Assembly: GCA_028876375.1 (NCBI GenBank)
Contig: JAGWSB010000009.1
Location: 1-43,051 of the forward strand
DNA from: Chloroflexota bacterium
Lineage (GTDB): Bacteria; Chloroflexota; Limnocylindria; P2-11E
DNA length: 43,051 nucleotides
Direction: 5' to 3'
The translations under genes and the position numbers were made by a program. Shown one piece after another: positions 1-8,018 of this stretch. The notes under the pieces were generated by a model, which saw only the letters and a program-made list of their open reading frames with translations, ran no database searches and was not told the origin of the DNA. Position 1 is the first letter of the stretch. Every line of letters begins with the position of its first letter.

Positions 1-298
1 CGGAGTCGAGGGCCTGCAGGCTCGATCCGCACAGGCGGTTCACCGTCTGGCCCGGCACGTCGACGGGGAGGTCGGCGAGGAGCACCGCCATGCGCGCGAC
101 GTTGCGGTTGTCCTCGCCCGCCTGGTTGGTACAGCCCATGATCACGTCGTCGATCGTCTTCGGGTCGAGCTTCGCGCGGTCGACGATCGTCCTGAGGACG
201 TGGGCCGCGAGGACGTCGGGGCGCTGCCGCGCGAGGATCCCGCCGTACCGCCCGAATGGGGTGCGCACGTAGTCACAGATGAATGCGTCTTGGGTCAC
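1..298 (-). CDS. Thiolase (acetyl-CoA acyltransferase), N-terminal part
   Basis: Only the first 99 residues lie inside the window; the gene runs off the left edge. The translation has the thiolase N-terminal signature: VRTPFGRYGG (residues 11-20), CTNQAGEDNRNVAR (56-69) and NRLCGSS around Cys90, the usual acyl-accepting cysteine. The GTG at 298 is chosen because GGAGG (306-310) sits 7 bases upstream. Thiolases cleave or condense beta-ketoacyl-CoA in the cytosol. The start resembles the FadA / 3-oxoadipyl-CoA thiolase group, but substrate cannot be told from this part. Family certain, subtype open. Confidence 0.9.
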   Translation of the reverse strand, partial: MTQDAFICDYVRTPFGRYGGILARQRPDVLAAHVLRTIVDRAKLDPKTIDDVIMGCTNQAGEDNRNVARMAVLLADLPVDVPGQTVNRLCGSSLQALDS

Positions 299-395
299 GA
301 CGATGCCTCCTCCGGCGTCAGCGATGCGCCCAAAGCTCAGGATGACACAGGCGCGCTTGACAGTGCCGCGAGGGGCCGAGAGGCTGCGGACGATG

Positions 396-996
396 CGCAT
401 CCGGGCGGCGGCGGGTGCGTGCGTGGTGATCGCGCTCGGGATCGCGGGCGCGGCGGTCGCGGCCGGGCCGAGCGCGGATCTGCAGCTCACGGCGACGCAG
501 TCCCCGCCGGATCCGGTGCCGCCGAACTCGCTGGTCACGTACCGGCTGACCGTGAACGAGCACCTCAAGGACGTCGCGCCGGACGTGGACGAGGCGATCG
601 GGCCGATGGGCATGGTCTTCGACGCCTACGACAAGCTCACCGACGCGGCGATCAAGGGGCTCCGCGAGACGGGGAAGCACCTCCATGACGTGAACCAGAG
701 CGGCGTCCTTCGTCTGCACTACCGCTACGACCGCTACGAGCTCACGTGCAAGATCGAGAACGTGCGCGGCCGACGGCATGTCCTACGAGCGCGTCGCGAC
801 GTGCACGAAGAAGTACCTGAGCTCGGACGGCGCTGACGTCGACCTCGGCGACGAGGCGCAGGTCGTGTGGGCCGGGGACGCCGACGCGTTCGAGGAGCAA
901 GAGCAGGCCGCGCTGCGTCGCCTGTGGCAGCACTTCCAGGCACGTGTCCAGCGCGCGGAGCAGGCGGCGCAGGCGTTCAGGGACGGCTGTAAGTGA
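396..996 (+). pseudogene. Secreted protein of unknown function, broken by a one-base frameshift
   Basis: ATG 396 opens a protein with a clear signal peptide (MRIRAAAGACVVIALGIAG, cleavage likely after AVAAG) and then an acidic, charged domain up to TCKIENVR near 765. In that frame it degrades into arginine-rich sequence. The frame one base later continues sensibly from about 768 (ADGMSYERVATCTKKYL) to a stop at 996, ending in a charged helical tail. One extra base in the GC run at about 760-770 would explain this. Joined, the protein would be about 200 residues with two cysteines. I do not recognise the family. Its 3' end overlaps the convergent MFS gene by 20 bases. Either a true pseudogene or an assembly error. 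Confidence 0.55.
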
Positions 997-2110
997 GGTT
1001 GAGGCGCGACCCGAGGACGACCATGAGCGCCCCCGCGACGACGATCGGGAGCAGCGCCATCGCGGACGAACCGGTCGCGTCCCACAGCGCGCCAGCGACG
1101 AGCGCGCCCGAGAACGCGAAGGCGTAGCCGATCGCGAACACGCCGGCGGAGAAGCGGTGGACGTCGCCCGCGGGCGCGAGGAGCGGAGGCAGCGCGAGCG
1201 CGAGGACGAACGCGAGCGCCGCGACGAAGCCCACGAGACCGGCCCATACCGCGCTCAGCGCGCCGTTCCCCAGGAGCAGTGCGGCGGCCGACAGCAGCGC
1301 GACGACGCCCGATGCGACGAGCGGCCAGCGGCGCGCGACGAAGAGCGCGGGCCAGGCGCCGACGAGGATCGACGCCGGGAGCTGGAAGCCGTTGAGGCTC
1401 GCGAGGGCCACCGGCACCTCGCTACCGCGGCCCGCCGCGGTGAGGTAGTCGGGCAGGTGGGCGTTGCCGCCCCAGTACGCGAGCGACGCGGACGCGAGCG
1501 TGAGCCCGGCTACCCATACTCGGCCGTCGCGCCAGTCGGGCCACCACGCCGCCCCGGCCGAGCCGCGCCGGGCGTCGGGCCCGACGGCGACGACGAGCGC
1601 GACGGCGAGGGCGACGACGGACCAGACCGCGAGCGCGACCTCCCATGACGCGGCGACGAGCGCGAGGAGGACGGTCGCGGTCAGGCCGGCCCCCGCGATC
1701 TCGCCGAACAGCATGCCGTTCCCGTACACGGCGGTCGCGCGGCCGACATTCGCCGGCTCCCAGGCCGCCACGAGGGCGGGGATCGATAGCTGCGCGAGGG
1801 CGATCCCCGCGGACATGACGACCGTCATCGCCAGGAGCCAGCCGAGGGACGGGCCGACGCCGCGGAGCGCGCCGGCGGCGGCGACGATGACGAGGCCGAC
1901 CACCGTGGCGCGGCGGGCGCCGAGGCGGGCGATGACGAGCGACCCGGCGAGCGCGCCGACGCACATGACGAAGACGGGGATGCCGCCGAGCGCGCCGACC
2001 GCCGTCTCGTCCATGACGAGGTCGCGATGGATGGCCGGGATGAGCGGCGGGACGGCGAGCAGCGTGACACGCGCGGCGAAGCCGATGACCCACAGCAGGA
2101 AGAGGCGCAT
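977..2110 (-). CDS. MFS transporter, CynX/NimT-like
   Basis: A 377-residue, highly hydrophobic protein with about 12 membrane segments and no long soluble domain. After the first helices it has the loop GSLVIARLGARRATVVG (about residues 56-72), the usual MFS motif A position between helices 2 and 3. Overall length and the short N-terminus resemble the CynX/NimT (cyanate / 2-nitroimidazole) subgroup of major facilitator transporters; substrate unknown. It stands alone: convergent with the broken secreted gene, divergent from the small membrane protein at 2235. No good Shine-Dalgarno precedes the ATG. An 8-bp inverted repeat (2154-2176) lies in its upstream region. Confidence 0.8.
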   Translation of the reverse strand: MRLFLLWVIGFAARVTLLAVPPLIPAIHRDLVMDETAVGALGGIPVFVMCVGALAGSLVIARLGARRATVVGLVIVAAAGALRGVGPSLGWLLAMTVVMSAGIALAQLSIPALVAAWEPANVGRATAVYGNGMLFGEIAGAGLTATVLLALVAASWEVALAVWSVVALAVALVVAVGPDARRGSAGAAWWPDWRDGRVWVAGLTLASASLAYWGGNAHLPDYLTAAGRGSEVPVALASLNGFQLPASILVGAWPALFVARRWPLVASGVVALLSAAALLLGNGALSAVWAGLVGFVAALAFVLALALPPLLAPAGDVHRFSAGVFAIGYAFAFSGALVAGALWDATGSSAMALLPIVVAGALMVVLGSRLNLTYSRP

Positions 2111-2153
2111 CGACCGCTAACGATCGCATGACGGACGGGTAACGCGCACGTGG

Positions 2154-2176
2154 GCGAGTGATGGCACGTCACTCGC
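2154..2176. repeat. Perfect 8-bp inverted repeat in a divergent promoter region
   Basis: GCGAGTGA (2154-2161) and TCACTCGC (2169-2176) are exact complements around a 7-base spacer. The element lies between the divergent starts of the MFS gene (2110, minus) and the small membrane protein (2235, plus). No T-run follows on either strand, so a repressor site is more likely than a terminator. No regulator gene is adjacent. Confidence 0.45.
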
Positions 2177-2234
2177 ACGGGGGACGGCCGCACGAACACG
2201 GCCCGCGCGCGCGGGCGAAGGAGTGTGCGATCAG

Positions 2235-2429
2235 ATGGGTCAGACGAACATCAACACGCCGGGCGGCGCGACCCCTCCGCCGGGCGACGGCTTCGGGGCG
2301 GGGATGATCGTCGGGATCGTCCTGCTCATCCTCATCGTCCTGGTGCTCGTCTTCTACGCGGGGCCGCAGATCTTCATCAACAACTCGGCGCCGCGCTCCC
2401 TGCTCGACGCCGCGTTCGCTCTCGCCTAG
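2235..2429 (+). CDS. Small single-pass membrane protein, function unknown
   Basis: A 64-residue protein: a polar Gly/Pro/Thr-rich N-terminus (MGQTNINTPGG...), one strong membrane helix (about residues 24-46, rich in Ile/Leu/Val) and a short C-terminal tail. The ATG at 2235 is preferred over an in-frame GTG at 2223 because AAGGAG (2218-2223) lies 11 bases upstream of it and the GTG would overlap that site. Its TAG shares CTAG (2426-2429) with the stop of convergent htpX, so the two genes end on each other. Not recognised; a role tied to HtpX membrane quality control is only a guess from position. Confidence 0.6.
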   Translation: MGQTNINTPGGATPPPGDGFGAGMIVGIVLLILIVLVLVFYAGPQIFINNSAPRSLLDAAFALA

Positions 2430-3289
2430 CTCCCGAGATACGCGCCCGCCCGCTTCTCGAGGCGCGCGATGCGCGCCTCGATGGGCGGGTGCGTCGAGAA
2501 GAGCGACGCCATCCCGCCCGGGATGAGCGGCTGGACGATGAACAGGTGGCTCATGCTCGGGTTCACCTGCAGCGGCACCTGCTTCGAGACGGTCTGCAGC
2601 TTCCGCAGCGCCGACGCGAGCGCGAGCGGGTCGCCGGAGAGCTCGGCGCCCTCGTCGTCCGCCCCGTACTCGCGCGAACGGCTGATGGCGAGCTGCACGA
2701 GCATCGCGGCGATGGGCAGGACGATGATCCCCACGAGCATGCCGATGGGGTTGCCGCGCTCCTCGCTGTCGCGGCCGCCGCCGAACCCGCCGAAGAGCAT
2801 CGCCCACTGCGCCATCTGCGCGAGGTAGGCGATCGCGCCGGCGACCGACGCGACGACGGCCATGACGAGCGTGTCGCGGTGCCGCACGTGCCCGAGCTCG
2901 TGCGCGATGACGGCGCGCAGCTCGCGCTCGGTGACGATGTCGAGGATGCCGGCGGTCACGGCGACGACCGCATGGTCGGGGTCGCGTCCGGTGGCGAACG
3001 CGTTCGGCGCGCGCTGCTCGATGACGTACACCTTCGGCATCGGCAGCCCCGCCTTCTGCGTCAGCTCGCGCACGATGCGGTAGATCTCCGGCGCTTCGGC
3101 CTCGGAGACGGGGCGCGCGCCGGCCATCGCGAGCGCGATCTTGTCACTGAACCAGTACGACGAGACGTTCATCACCACCGCGAGGACGAGCGCGATGGTC
3201 ATCCCGCCGGTCCCGCCGATGAGGCGGCCGGCGAGGAGCAGGATCAAGGTGAGGACGGCCAGGAGGCCGACGGTCTTGACGGTGTTCAT
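2426..3289 (-). CDS. htpX: HtpX-like membrane zinc metalloprotease (M48B)
   Basis: A 287-residue membrane peptidase that in other bacteria cleaves misfolded membrane proteins. The HExxH zinc site is H130-E131-L-G-H134 and the third ligand is E207 in SREYGAD, as in HtpX. Two N-terminal membrane helices (about 5-25 and 29-47) and two more between the zinc motifs (about 141-165 and 183-205) match the family, as does full length. PNAFATGRDP (95-104) is the conserved loop before the active site. Single gene with a 42-base gap to the upstream efflux transporter on the same strand. No strong Shine-Dalgarno before the ATG at 3289. Confidence 0.93.
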   Translation of the reverse strand: MNTVKTVGLLAVLTLILLLAGRLIGGTGGMTIALVLAVVMNVSSYWFSDKIALAMAGARPVSEAEAPEIYRIVRELTQKAGLPMPKVYVIEQRAPNAFATGRDPDHAVVAVTAGILDIVTERELRAVIAHELGHVRHRDTLVMAVVASVAGAIAYLAQMAQWAMLFGGFGGGRDSEERGNPIGMLVGIIVLPIAAMLVQLAISRSREYGADDEGAELSGDPLALASALRKLQTVSKQVPLQVNPSMSHLFIVQPLIPGGMASLFSTHPPIEARIARLEKRAGAYLGS

Positions 3290-3331
3290 GCCGCCATCAT
3301 CTCAGACGCGGATGAGGGCGGGATGAGACGC

Positions 3332-4837
3332 TCATTCGGAGAGCGCGGCCATCGGATCGACCTTGATCTCGCCCTTGCCGGGCAGGAGCGACGCGACGGC
3401 GATCGCGGCGAGGGCGGCGAAGAACGTGATGCGATAGGCGTCGGCGAACGCGAGCACGGCCGACTGCTTGAGGAGCGCGGCGAGGATCTCGGCCGGGCCG
3501 AGCGTGGGGGCGATGCCGTGCGCTTGCAGATCGGCCGCGACGCGCGAGAGCGTCTCCGGCCCCACCTGCCACGCCAGGACCGCCGAGTGCACCTGCGTCT
3601 GCGTCTGGACGACCGTCGACAGCATGGCGATGCCGAACGACTGGAAGATGCTGCGCATCGCGTTGTTCATCGAGCTGGCCGCGGTGCGCAGGCTTTCCGG
3701 GACCACGCCGAGGGCGACGAGCTGCGTCGGCTGCAGCGCCGCGCCGAGGGCGAGGCCGCGCACGGCGACGAGCTCGCGGAGCGTGTCGTACGTCGTGTCG
3801 AGCGTGATGTGGGACATCTCCCAGGTGTTGTAGGCGAGGAGCACGAAGCCGCCCATGACGACGATCCGCGCGCCGAAGCGGTCGACGAGGCGGCCCGCGA
3901 GCGGACCGGCGACGGCGATGGAAAGCCCCTGCGGCAGCAGGAGGAGGCCGGTGTCGAACGCGGTGAGGCCGCGGACCTGCTGGAGGTAGAGCGGGAGCAT
4001 GAACTCCGCTCCGAAGAGCGCGATGGTGCTCACCCAGCCGACGAGGTTCGCGAAGAAGAAGCGCGGGAGGAGGAAGAGCCGCACCTCGAGCAGCGGCTTC
4101 TCGTGCTCCGCTTCGTAGATGAAGAAGGCGAGGAGGTTGAGGAGGCCGAAGCCGACGAACCCGAGGACGGAGATCGACCCCCAGCCGTCGTGGTCCACCC
4201 GCGACAGGCCGTAGAGCGAGCACCCGAATCCGAGGGTCGAGAAGATCGCTCCGGTGAGGTCGAAGCGCTCGCCGTGGCGCGGCGTGTCGCGGTGGAGGAA
4301 GAGCAGCGCCAGGACGATCGCGGCGATGCCGATGGGGACGTTGACGAAGAAGACGTAGCGCCAGTCGAGGTTCGTGACGATGTATCCGCCGATCGTGGGG
4401 CCGAGCGCGGGCCCGGCGACGAGCGGGATGGCGAAGAACCCGAGGGCCATGCCGCGCTCTCCCGGGGGGAACGCGCGGAAGAGCGTGCTGATCGCGAGCG
4501 GGAGCATGAGGCCGCCGGACATGCCCTGGAGGATCCGCCCGAGCACGAGGACCGAGAACGCCGGCGCGAGGCCGCAGAGCACGGAGGCCGAGGTGAACGT
4601 CACCAGCCCGGCGATCCAGACGCGGCGCATCGTGAAGCGTCCCTCGATGTACGAGGCCATCGGCGTCGCGATGCCGCTCGCGAGCGAGAACGCCGTGATC
4701 ACCCACTGCACCGTGTCGACCTGGACGCTGAACGCCGCGCCGAGCGTCGCGAGTGCGACGTTCACGACGGTGACGTCGATGAGGAAGACCATGATCCCGG
4801 GCATGAGGCACAGCAGGACCGACCACTTGTAGGGCAC
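3332..4837 (-). CDS. DHA2-family drug:H+ antiporter (EmrB/QacA type)
   Basis: A 501-residue transporter with about 14 membrane segments. It has DVTVVNVALATLG in helix 1 (about 21-33), the DHA2 signature with the membrane-embedded Asp, motif A-like sequence ASYIEGRFTMRRV, and GPALGPTIGGYI in helix 5 (motif C type). It exports hydrophobic drugs across the inner membrane, normally with an HlyD/EmrA adaptor. The GTG at 4837 has AGGGG five bases upstream and follows the adaptor stop by 8 bases, so it is the third gene of an operon led by two adaptors. Likely regulated by the MarR protein at 7550. Confidence 0.9.
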   Translation of the reverse strand: MPYKWSVLLCLMPGIMVFLIDVTVVNVALATLGAAFSVQVDTVQWVITAFSLASGIATPMASYIEGRFTMRRVWIAGLVTFTSASVLCGLAPAFSVLVLGRILQGMSGGLMLPLAISTLFRAFPPGERGMALGFFAIPLVAGPALGPTIGGYIVTNLDWRYVFFVNVPIGIAAIVLALLFLHRDTPRHGERFDLTGAIFSTLGFGCSLYGLSRVDHDGWGSISVLGFVGFGLLNLLAFFIYEAEHEKPLLEVRLFLLPRFFFANLVGWVSTIALFGAEFMLPLYLQQVRGLTAFDTGLLLLPQGLSIAVAGPLAGRLVDRFGARIVVMGGFVLLAYNTWEMSHITLDTTYDTLRELVAVRGLALGAALQPTQLVALGVVPESLRTAASSMNNAMRSIFQSFGIAMLSTVVQTQTQVHSAVLAWQVGPETLSRVAADLQAHGIAPTLGPAEILAALLKQSAVLAFADAYRITFFAALAAIAVASLLPGKGEIKVDPMAALSE

Positions 4838-4845
4838 GGCCGCCC

Positions 4846-6717
4846 CTAGCGCGTCGCGGTCGAGCGGATGGTCGCGCCCGTCAGGAGCGGCACGAGCACG
4901 GCGTCGCCTTCGGCGACGCCCGTCACCTGGGTGACGCTGTCGTCGGAGACGCCGAGCTGCACCGGCACCTCGACGACCTTCCCGTCGCGAAGGATCGCCA
5001 CCGTGCGCGCGCCGTTGCTGGAGCGGATGGCGTAGGTGGGGACGACGAGCGCGCCCGTCACGTTCGCGACGCTGATGCTCACGGTCCCCGACATCCCGGC
5101 GCGGATCCGCGGATCGGGATGGTCGATGGTCACGTCGATGCCGTAGACCGGGACGCCCTGCTGGATCGTCGCGACCGGGTCGAGCGTCGTGACGTGCCCG
5201 GTCACGGGTGACGCGGACCGCACGGCGTCGATCGTGACGGTCGCCGTCTGGCCGACCTGGAGCTCCGCGACGTCGGTCTCGCCCACGTTCCCGTGCAGCG
5301 TCACGCTCGAGGTGTCGAGCAGGTCGACGAGCGGCGCGCCGGCGGCGACGAGCTCGCCGGGCTGGGCGGAGATCTGGGCCACGACGCCCGCGGTCGGCGC
5401 GACGAGGGCCGCGCTCGCGAGGTCGCTGGTGGCCTTGTCGAGGGCCGCCTGCGCCGAGAGGACGCCCGCGTATGCGGCGGCGACGTCGAACGAGCGCGCC
5501 GGCGCTCCCGTCTTCGCCAGCATCGCCGCGGCGGAGTCGTACGCGTTCTGCGCGCCGACGACGGCGCTGTCGCCGCTCTGCTGCGCGCCCACGAGCGCCT
5601 GCTGCGCCGAGAGGTACGTCCCGCCCACCGCGTCGGCGATGACCGACGCGTACGCCGTCATCTGGGCGAGCTTCCCCGTGAGGGTCGCGGCGAGCTGTCC
5701 GCTTCCCGTCGCCGCGGACTGGAAGCCGAGGAGGTCGGCGCGCACCTTATCGAGGCTCGCGTCGATGCGGCTCGTGGACGAGTTGAGCGCTCCCTGCGCC
5801 GCCGCCGCGCTCGTCGCGGCCGCCGTCACTTGCGCGGAAGCCGCGGCCAGGGCCGCGGACAGCTGCGTCGTCGCGTTCGTGTACGCGAGGAGCGCGGACT
5901 GGTACTGCGTCGCCGCGCCGGAGGTGTCGACCCCCCGCGCGACCGCGTCGTCGAACTGGAGCCAGGCCGCGATGACGCCGTCGCGGGCCGACCGCCACTG
6001 GTCGAGCGCGTTCGAGATCTGCTGTCCGTCGCTCTGAGCGTTCCCGAGCGCGGCGTCCGCCTGGCCGATCGCGGCCTTCGCCGCCGTGATGTCGGCCGTC
6101 GACATCGAGGTGAAGTCGACGAGCGCCTGGGCCAGCGCGGCGCGGGACCCGCCGAACGACGAGGTGAAGGTGCCGACGTCGGAGACGACCCCGTCCCCGA
6201 GCACCTGGAACCCCGTCTGCGACGAGGCGTACGCGGTCCGCAGCTTGGTGAACGAGATCTGCGCCGAGGCGAGCTGGGCCGCGGTCGCGCTCTTCGTCGC
6301 CGCCAGCGTGCGCTCGGCGTTGTCGACGCTCTGCTGCGCGATCGCCACGTCCTGCGGCGCGGCGCCGGCGACGACGAGGTCGTACTTCGCCTGCGCCCCG
6401 CTCAGCCCCGCCTTGGCCTGCGCCACGGCGATCTCGAGGTCGCTGCCCTCGAGGCGCGCGAGGGGCTGGCCCGCCGTGACCTTGTCGCCGACGGAGACGA
6501 GCTTGGACGCCACGCGGCCGGGGATCTTGAACGAGACGTGCGTCTCGGTCGCCGCTCTCACCGCGCCGGTGATGCTGACCACGTCGTTCACGTTCGCGCG
6601 GCGGACGGGGACGGTGCGGTACGCCGGCGACGCGGAGGCGGCGAAGATCCGCGTGGCCCCGAACGCGAGCACGACGACGGCGACGATGGCTCCGACGAGA
6701 CGCGCCCTACTGGACAT
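4846..6717 (-). CDS. HlyD/MacA-like efflux adaptor with a very long helical hairpin
   Basis: A 623-residue membrane fusion protein: N-terminal membrane anchor (about 7-27), first lipoyl half-domain with PGRVASKLVSVGDKVTAG around residues 70-88, then some 330 residues of Ala/Gln/Ser-rich helix (about 95-430), the second lipoyl half (VAPTAGVVAQISAQPGELV), and beta-barrel / membrane-proximal domains to the end. Most adaptors of this class are 350-450 residues, so the hairpin is unusually long and would reach far from the membrane. GAGGTGA lies 6 bases before the ATG. It overlaps the upstream adaptor by 11 bases. The domain order is closer to MacA/YknX (ABC or RND partners) than to EmrA, yet the next gene is a DHA2 transporter. 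Confidence 0.88.
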   Translation of the reverse strand: MSSRARLVGAIVAVVVLAFGATRIFAASASPAYRTVPVRRANVNDVVSITGAVRAATETHVSFKIPGRVASKLVSVGDKVTAGQPLARLEGSDLEIAVAQAKAGLSGAQAKYDLVVAGAAPQDVAIAQQSVDNAERTLAATKSATAAQLASAQISFTKLRTAYASSQTGFQVLGDGVVSDVGTFTSSFGGSRAALAQALVDFTSMSTADITAAKAAIGQADAALGNAQSDGQQISNALDQWRSARDGVIAAWLQFDDAVARGVDTSGAATQYQSALLAYTNATTQLSAALAAASAQVTAAATSAAAAQGALNSSTSRIDASLDKVRADLLGFQSAATGSGQLAATLTGKLAQMTAYASVIADAVGGTYLSAQQALVGAQQSGDSAVVGAQNAYDSAAAMLAKTGAPARSFDVAAAYAGVLSAQAALDKATSDLASAALVAPTAGVVAQISAQPGELVAAGAPLVDLLDTSSVTLHGNVGETDVAELQVGQTATVTIDAVRSASPVTGHVTTLDPVATIQQGVPVYGIDVTIDHPDPRIRAGMSGTVSISVANVTGALVVPTYAIRSSNGARTVAILRDGKVVEVPVQLGVSDDSVTQVTGVAEGDAVLVPLLTGATIRSTATR

Positions 6718-7486
6718 GGATCGTCACCTCGGCGCTCTCGCCGACGGCAAGGCCCGCGGCCATGGCCTCGGGGTCGAGCCGGATCCTCACCGGAACGAGC
6801 TGGCCGACCTTCGTGAACTGCCCGCCGGTGTTGCTCGTGGGCAGGATCGAGAACGTCGACTGCGTCGCCTGCGCGATGGCCTCGACCTGACCCGCGATGC
6901 GCACGCCGGGGATCGCGTCGACGCTCACGTCCACGCGCTGGCCGACGCGCAGGCGGTGGACGTCCTGCTCGCTGACGTTGGCGGTGACCCAGAGGTCGGC
7001 GACGTCCGCGACGACCGCGAGCGGCACCCCGGGCGAGACGAGCTGCCCGGCGACGGCCGTGCTCTGCACGACGACGCCCGCCGCGGGCGCCTTCACGTCC
7101 ACGTACGTCGCGGGCGCGCCCGGCACCGCGGCGCCCTCGACGCGGATGGCGCCGAGGAGCGTCCCGGCACGGACCGTCTGCCCGACGTAGGCGTTCCACG
7201 TGAGCAGCTTCCCCGCGGCGACGGAGGAGACGCTGACGACGTCCCCGGCGACCGCCGCGTTGTCCGTGCGGACGTAGTGCTCGTCGTCCCACACGAGGTA
7301 GGCCGCGACCGCGGCCGCCACGACGAGGCCGACGCCGAGGACGACCGTGACCAGACGCCGCGCGCGCCGCGGCGCCCGCGTCGGAGCGCCGCTGGGTGCC
7401 GTCGCGTTCGGCGCGCTCGCGGGCGACACCTCCCAAGGCGTCGCGGGCGCGCGCTCGACCTCGGTCACGCCGTCGGGAGTGCTCAC
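6707..7486 (-). CDS. EmrA/HlyD-type membrane fusion protein
   Basis: A 259-residue adaptor: a Pro/Ala-rich cytoplasmic N-terminus, one membrane anchor (about residues 45-66), then DDEHYVRTDNAAVAGDVVSV, the typical EmrA strand, a lipoyl domain with almost no helical hairpin (APAAGVVVQS), and a beta-barrel (DLWVTANVSEQDVHRLRVGQ). Such proteins link an inner-membrane exporter to the outside of the cell. GTG 7486 is chosen as start because AGGGGG is 4 bases upstream; longer in-frame versions would run through the marR promoter. First gene of the operon, divergent from marR, probably transcribed from the TATAGT element at 7537-7542. Confidence 0.85.
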   Translation of the reverse strand: MSTPDGVTEVERAPATPWEVSPASAPNATAPSGAPTRAPRRARRLVTVVLGVGLVVAAAVAAYLVWDDEHYVRTDNAAVAGDVVSVSSVAAGKLLTWNAYVGQTVRAGTLLGAIRVEGAAVPGAPATYVDVKAPAAGVVVQSTAVAGQLVSPGVPLAVVADVADLWVTANVSEQDVHRLRVGQRVDVSVDAIPGVRIAGQVEAIAQATQSTFSILPTSNTGGQFTKVGQLVPVRIRLDPEAMAAGLAVGESAEVTIHVQ

Positions 7487-7536
7487 GGGTCCCCCTGTCC
7501 ATCGACCGATCACCCGGCCGTTCGTTGAGGAGACGA

Positions 7537-7555
7537 CTATATTGCGATCGTGCAA
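7537..7555. promoter_or_regulatory. Shared -10 element and likely MarR operator between marR and the efflux operon
   Basis: On the plus strand TATATT (7538-7543) lies 6 bases before the marR GTG. On the minus strand the same bases read TATAGT (7542-7537), a good -10 for the efflux operon with a leader of about 45 bases. So one symmetrical core, ACTATATT, may drive both directions. Overlapping it, TTGC-N6-GCAA (7542-7555) is an imperfect palindrome positioned where a MarR dimer would block both promoters. Sites are read by eye; no -35 is obvious. Confidence 0.55.
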
Positions 7556-8011
7556 GCAACGGCGCACGGGAGCCTGCTCGACACGGCCTCGATGGTGCGG
7601 CTGCGCCGCGCCTGGCTCCGCGAGATCTGGCGCGTCCTCCTGGTGGAGCTGGGGGACCTGTCCCTCGCGCAGGCCGCCGCGCTTTTCTACGTGGAGAACG
7701 AGGACGAAGCGACGGTCCACGCGGTCGCGGCGGGGATCCACCGCTCCCTCTCGGCGACGAGCCGCGTCGTGGACGGGCTCGTGCGGCTCGGGCTGCTCGA
7801 CCGGCGTGAGGACCCGCGCGACCGGCGCTCGAAGCGCGTCCGCCTGACGCGCAAAGGCGCCGGTATCTTCGAGCGCATGGAGCGCCGTCGCCGCGAGCGC
7901 GTCGCCCGATTCCGCGGCCTCCTCAGCTCGCGCGAGAAGCGCCAGGTGGAGGGGATCCTCGAGCGCTTCCTCGAGGCGCTCATCGGCGAGAGCGAGGCCG
8001 CCGCGGACTGA
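7550..8011 (+). CDS. MarR-family transcriptional regulator
   Basis: A 153-residue winged-helix protein. The DNA-binding part is visible as VAAGIHRSLSATSRVVDGLVRLGLLDRREDPRDRRSKRVRLT (given here only by its edges: residues about 61-103), with the DPRDRR wing signature of MarR. Helices on both sides would form the dimer. It is divergent from the efflux operon, which is the classic arrangement for a local drug-responsive repressor, so it probably represses both itself and the efflux genes until a ligand binds. The GTG at 7550 has no Shine-Dalgarno but has TATATT 6 bases upstream, so the mRNA is likely leaderless. Its end is 7 bases from the convergent ABC permease. Confidence 0.9.
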   Translation: MQATAHGSLLDTASMVRLRRAWLREIWRVLLVELGDLSLAQAAALFYVENEDEATVHAVAAGIHRSLSATSRVVDGLVRLGLLDRREDPRDRRSKRVRLTRKGAGIFERMERRRRERVARFRGLLSSREKRQVEGILERFLEALIGESEAAAD

Positions 8012-8018
8012 GGCGGGG

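Noticed and set aside
2225-4849. An 874-residue open frame on the plus strand
   Set aside because: It runs antisense to htpX and the DHA2 transporter and is made of Arg/Glu/Asp-rich low-complexity sequence, a normal by-product of GC-rich codon use on the other strand.
5293-6816. A 507-residue plus-strand frame
   Set aside because: Antisense to the long HlyD adaptor, Arg/Gly-rich, no recognisable domain.
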